From the NCBI RefSeq assembly GCF_918797525.1, contig NZ_OU963893.1:3100001-3164000 (forward strand): 64,000 nt of DNA. Reading direction: 5' to 3'. The position numbers and the translations under genes were made by a program. Below the pieces are notes generated by a model. It was not told the DNA's origin. It made no database searches and was given only the letters and a program-made list of their open reading frames with translations. Source of the DNA: an unidentified bacterial endosymbiont (GTDB lineage Bacteria; Pseudomonadota; Gammaproteobacteria; Enterobacterales; Enterobacteriaceae). Below, piece by piece: positions 62,867 through 64,000 of this stretch; position 1 is the first letter of the stretch, and every line of letters starts with the position of its first letter.

Positions 62867-63187
62867 TCCCGCAATGACGTTCGATTGTAGTAATTAAGTT
62901 AAACATAGGTAAATATAATAATAGTTACCTGGGCTTTACTGTAACTTATTATGGGTAATACTCCATTTTAATTAACTGTTGCATGGAGGGCCCGGCGAAA
63001 AAATTCAACACTTTCGATAACTTTTAAAATTTATTTTTACAAGAATAATCAAAAACTTACACCGCACTTGCTGTAAAACCATACGCAATGCGGGCCTATA
63101 AGCCAGGCGAGATATGATCTATATCAATTTCTCTTCTATAATGCTTTGTTAGTATCTCGTCGCCGACTTAATAAAGAGAGAGTTAGT
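62867..63187 (+). promoter_or_regulatory. focA-pfl control region with FNR site
   Basis: AT-rich 320-bp region upstream of focA. ATGAT-CTAT-ATCAA (63114-63127) matches the FNR consensus TTGAT-N4-ATCAA at all but one base. TATAAT (63137-63142) and TAGTAT (63150-63155) are candidate -10 elements; the second places the FNR centre near -41.5. In E. coli FNR and ArcA induce focA-pflB without oxygen. Other multiple promoters known there were not resolved. Confidence 0.7.
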
Positions 63188-64000
63188 GTGAAAGCTGACA
63201 ACCCTTTTGATCTAATACTCCCCGCTGCGATGGCCAAAGTTGCCGAAGAAGCAGGTGTCTATAAAGCAACGAAACACCCGATGACGACGTTCTATCTGGC
63301 GATCACGGCCGGTGTGTTCATCTCCATCGCTTTCGTCTTCTACATCACGGCCACCACCGGTACTGCTGCAATGCCTTATGGTATAGCGAAGCTGATTGGC
63401 GGTATCTGCTTCTCACTGGGTCTGATTCTTTGCGTCATCTGCGGCGCTGACCTCTTCACCTCAACGGTGTTGATTGTGGTCGCAAAAGCCAGTGGCAGAA
63501 TTACCTGGGGGCAACTGGCGCGCAACTGGCTTAACGTCTATGTTGGTAACCTGGTTGGCTGTCTGCTCTTTGTTTTGTTGATGTGGCTCTCTGGCGAGTA
63601 CATGACTGCCAACGGTGGCTGGGGGCTTAACGTCCTGCAGACCGCTGATCACAAAATGCACCATACATTTATTGAGGCTGTTGCTCTCGGCATCCTCGCA
63701 AACCTGATGGTCTGCCTGGCGGTCTGGATGAGCTACTCAGGTCGCAGCCTGATGGATAAAGCCATGATCATGATCCTGCCGGTTGCGATGTTTGTGGCCA
63801 GCGGCTTCGAACACAGTATCGCAAACATGTTCATGATTCCTATGGGTATTGTTATCCGCAACTTTGCGAGCCCGGAGTTCTGGACTGTTGTTGGTTCAGC
63901 CCCGGAAAATTTCTCTCACCTGACTATTATGAATTTCATTACTGATAACCTGATTCCTGTCACTATCGGGAACATTATCGGTGGGGGTTTATTAGTTGGG
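63188..64000 (+). CDS. focA: FocA, formate channel (3' end outside window)
   Basis: Pentameric inner membrane formate channel of the FNT family. 271 codons are visible from the GTG start (VKADNPFDLILPAAMAKVAEEAGVYK); about 14 residues of the 285-residue family length are missing at the window edge. The omega-loop region and pore residues are present (FSLGLILCVICGADLFTS; NWLNVYVGNLVGC; the conserved His in GFEHSIANMFMIP). It is normally cotranscribed with pflB. Confidence 0.95.
   Translation, partial: MKADNPFDLILPAAMAKVAEEAGVYKATKHPMTTFYLAITAGVFISIAFVFYITATTGTAAMPYGIAKLIGGICFSLGLILCVICGADLFTSTVLIVVAKASGRITWGQLARNWLNVYVGNLVGCLLFVLLMWLSGEYMTANGGWGLNVLQTADHKMHHTFIEAVALGILANLMVCLAVWMSYSGRSLMDKAMIMILPVAMFVASGFEHSIANMFMIPMGIVIRNFASPEFWTVVGSAPENFSHLTIMNFITDNLIPVTIGNIIGGGLLVG

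Overview
The window is a chromosomal segment from a member of the Enterobacteriaceae. Gene order closely follows the Escherichia coli sulA-to-focA region, read in the opposite direction. Protein details (OmpA loops, OmpF, ssu genes directly beside pyrD) suggest the Enterobacter/Leclercia/Lelliottia group rather than Escherichia. The genus is an inference from remembered family sequences. No tRNA, rRNA, CRISPR array, prophage or plasmid module was recognised.

Layout. 1-5.8 kb: sulA with a full LexA box, ompA with its long leader, an IS10-like transposase relic, matP, the Lon-like ycbZ, and fabA behind FadR and FabR sites. 5.8-14 kb (minus strand): rmf, then rlmL-uup-pqiA-pqiB-pqiC, covering rRNA methylation, ABC-F and an MCE lipid-transport system. 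13.8-21 kb: ycbX, zapC, pyrD (frameshifted at its 3' end) and the sulfonate operon ssuEADCB. 21-30 kb: pepN, pncB behind a NadR-type operator, asnS, ompF with conserved OmpR/MicF control sequences, and aspC. 30-38 kb (minus strand): gloC, mepK, ldtD and a 1399-residue inverse autotransporter (intimin/invasin family), which is the main accessory gene. 38-45.5 kb: the condensin operon cmoM-mukF-mukE-mukB. 45.6-54.8 kb: elyC, ycbJ, kdsB, ycaR, an internally deleted ycaQ, lpxK, msbA, comEC-like ycaI and ihfB. 54.9-62.8 kb: rpsA, cmk, aroA, serC, ycaP and ycaO. The window ends inside focA.

Shared themes are the envelope (OmpA, OmpF, PqiABC, LpxK, MsbA, KdsB, LdtD, MepK, ElyC, FabA), chromosome organisation and division (MatP, MukBEF, IHF-beta, SulA, ZapC), and core metabolism (PyrD, AroA, SerC, AspC, PncB, Cmk).

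The strongest unexpected structures are these. (1) Two different IS4-family relics, one IS10-like after ompA and one IS4-like after aspC. Each is inserted in the loop of an intrinsic terminator, so the two terminator arms now lie about 580 and 350 bp apart with a short direct repeat on each side. (2) FabA lacks three residues inside its acyl-carrier-protein docking patch. (3) YcaQ has a clean in-frame deletion of about 150 residues that removes its predicted catalytic motif. (4) pyrD carries a one-base insertion in a C run, which replaces its conserved C-terminus. (5) The inverse autotransporter sits between mukB and ldtD, next to an 18-bp perfect inverted repeat. No wholly new multi-gene system could be supported; apart from these points the region is ordinary core genome.
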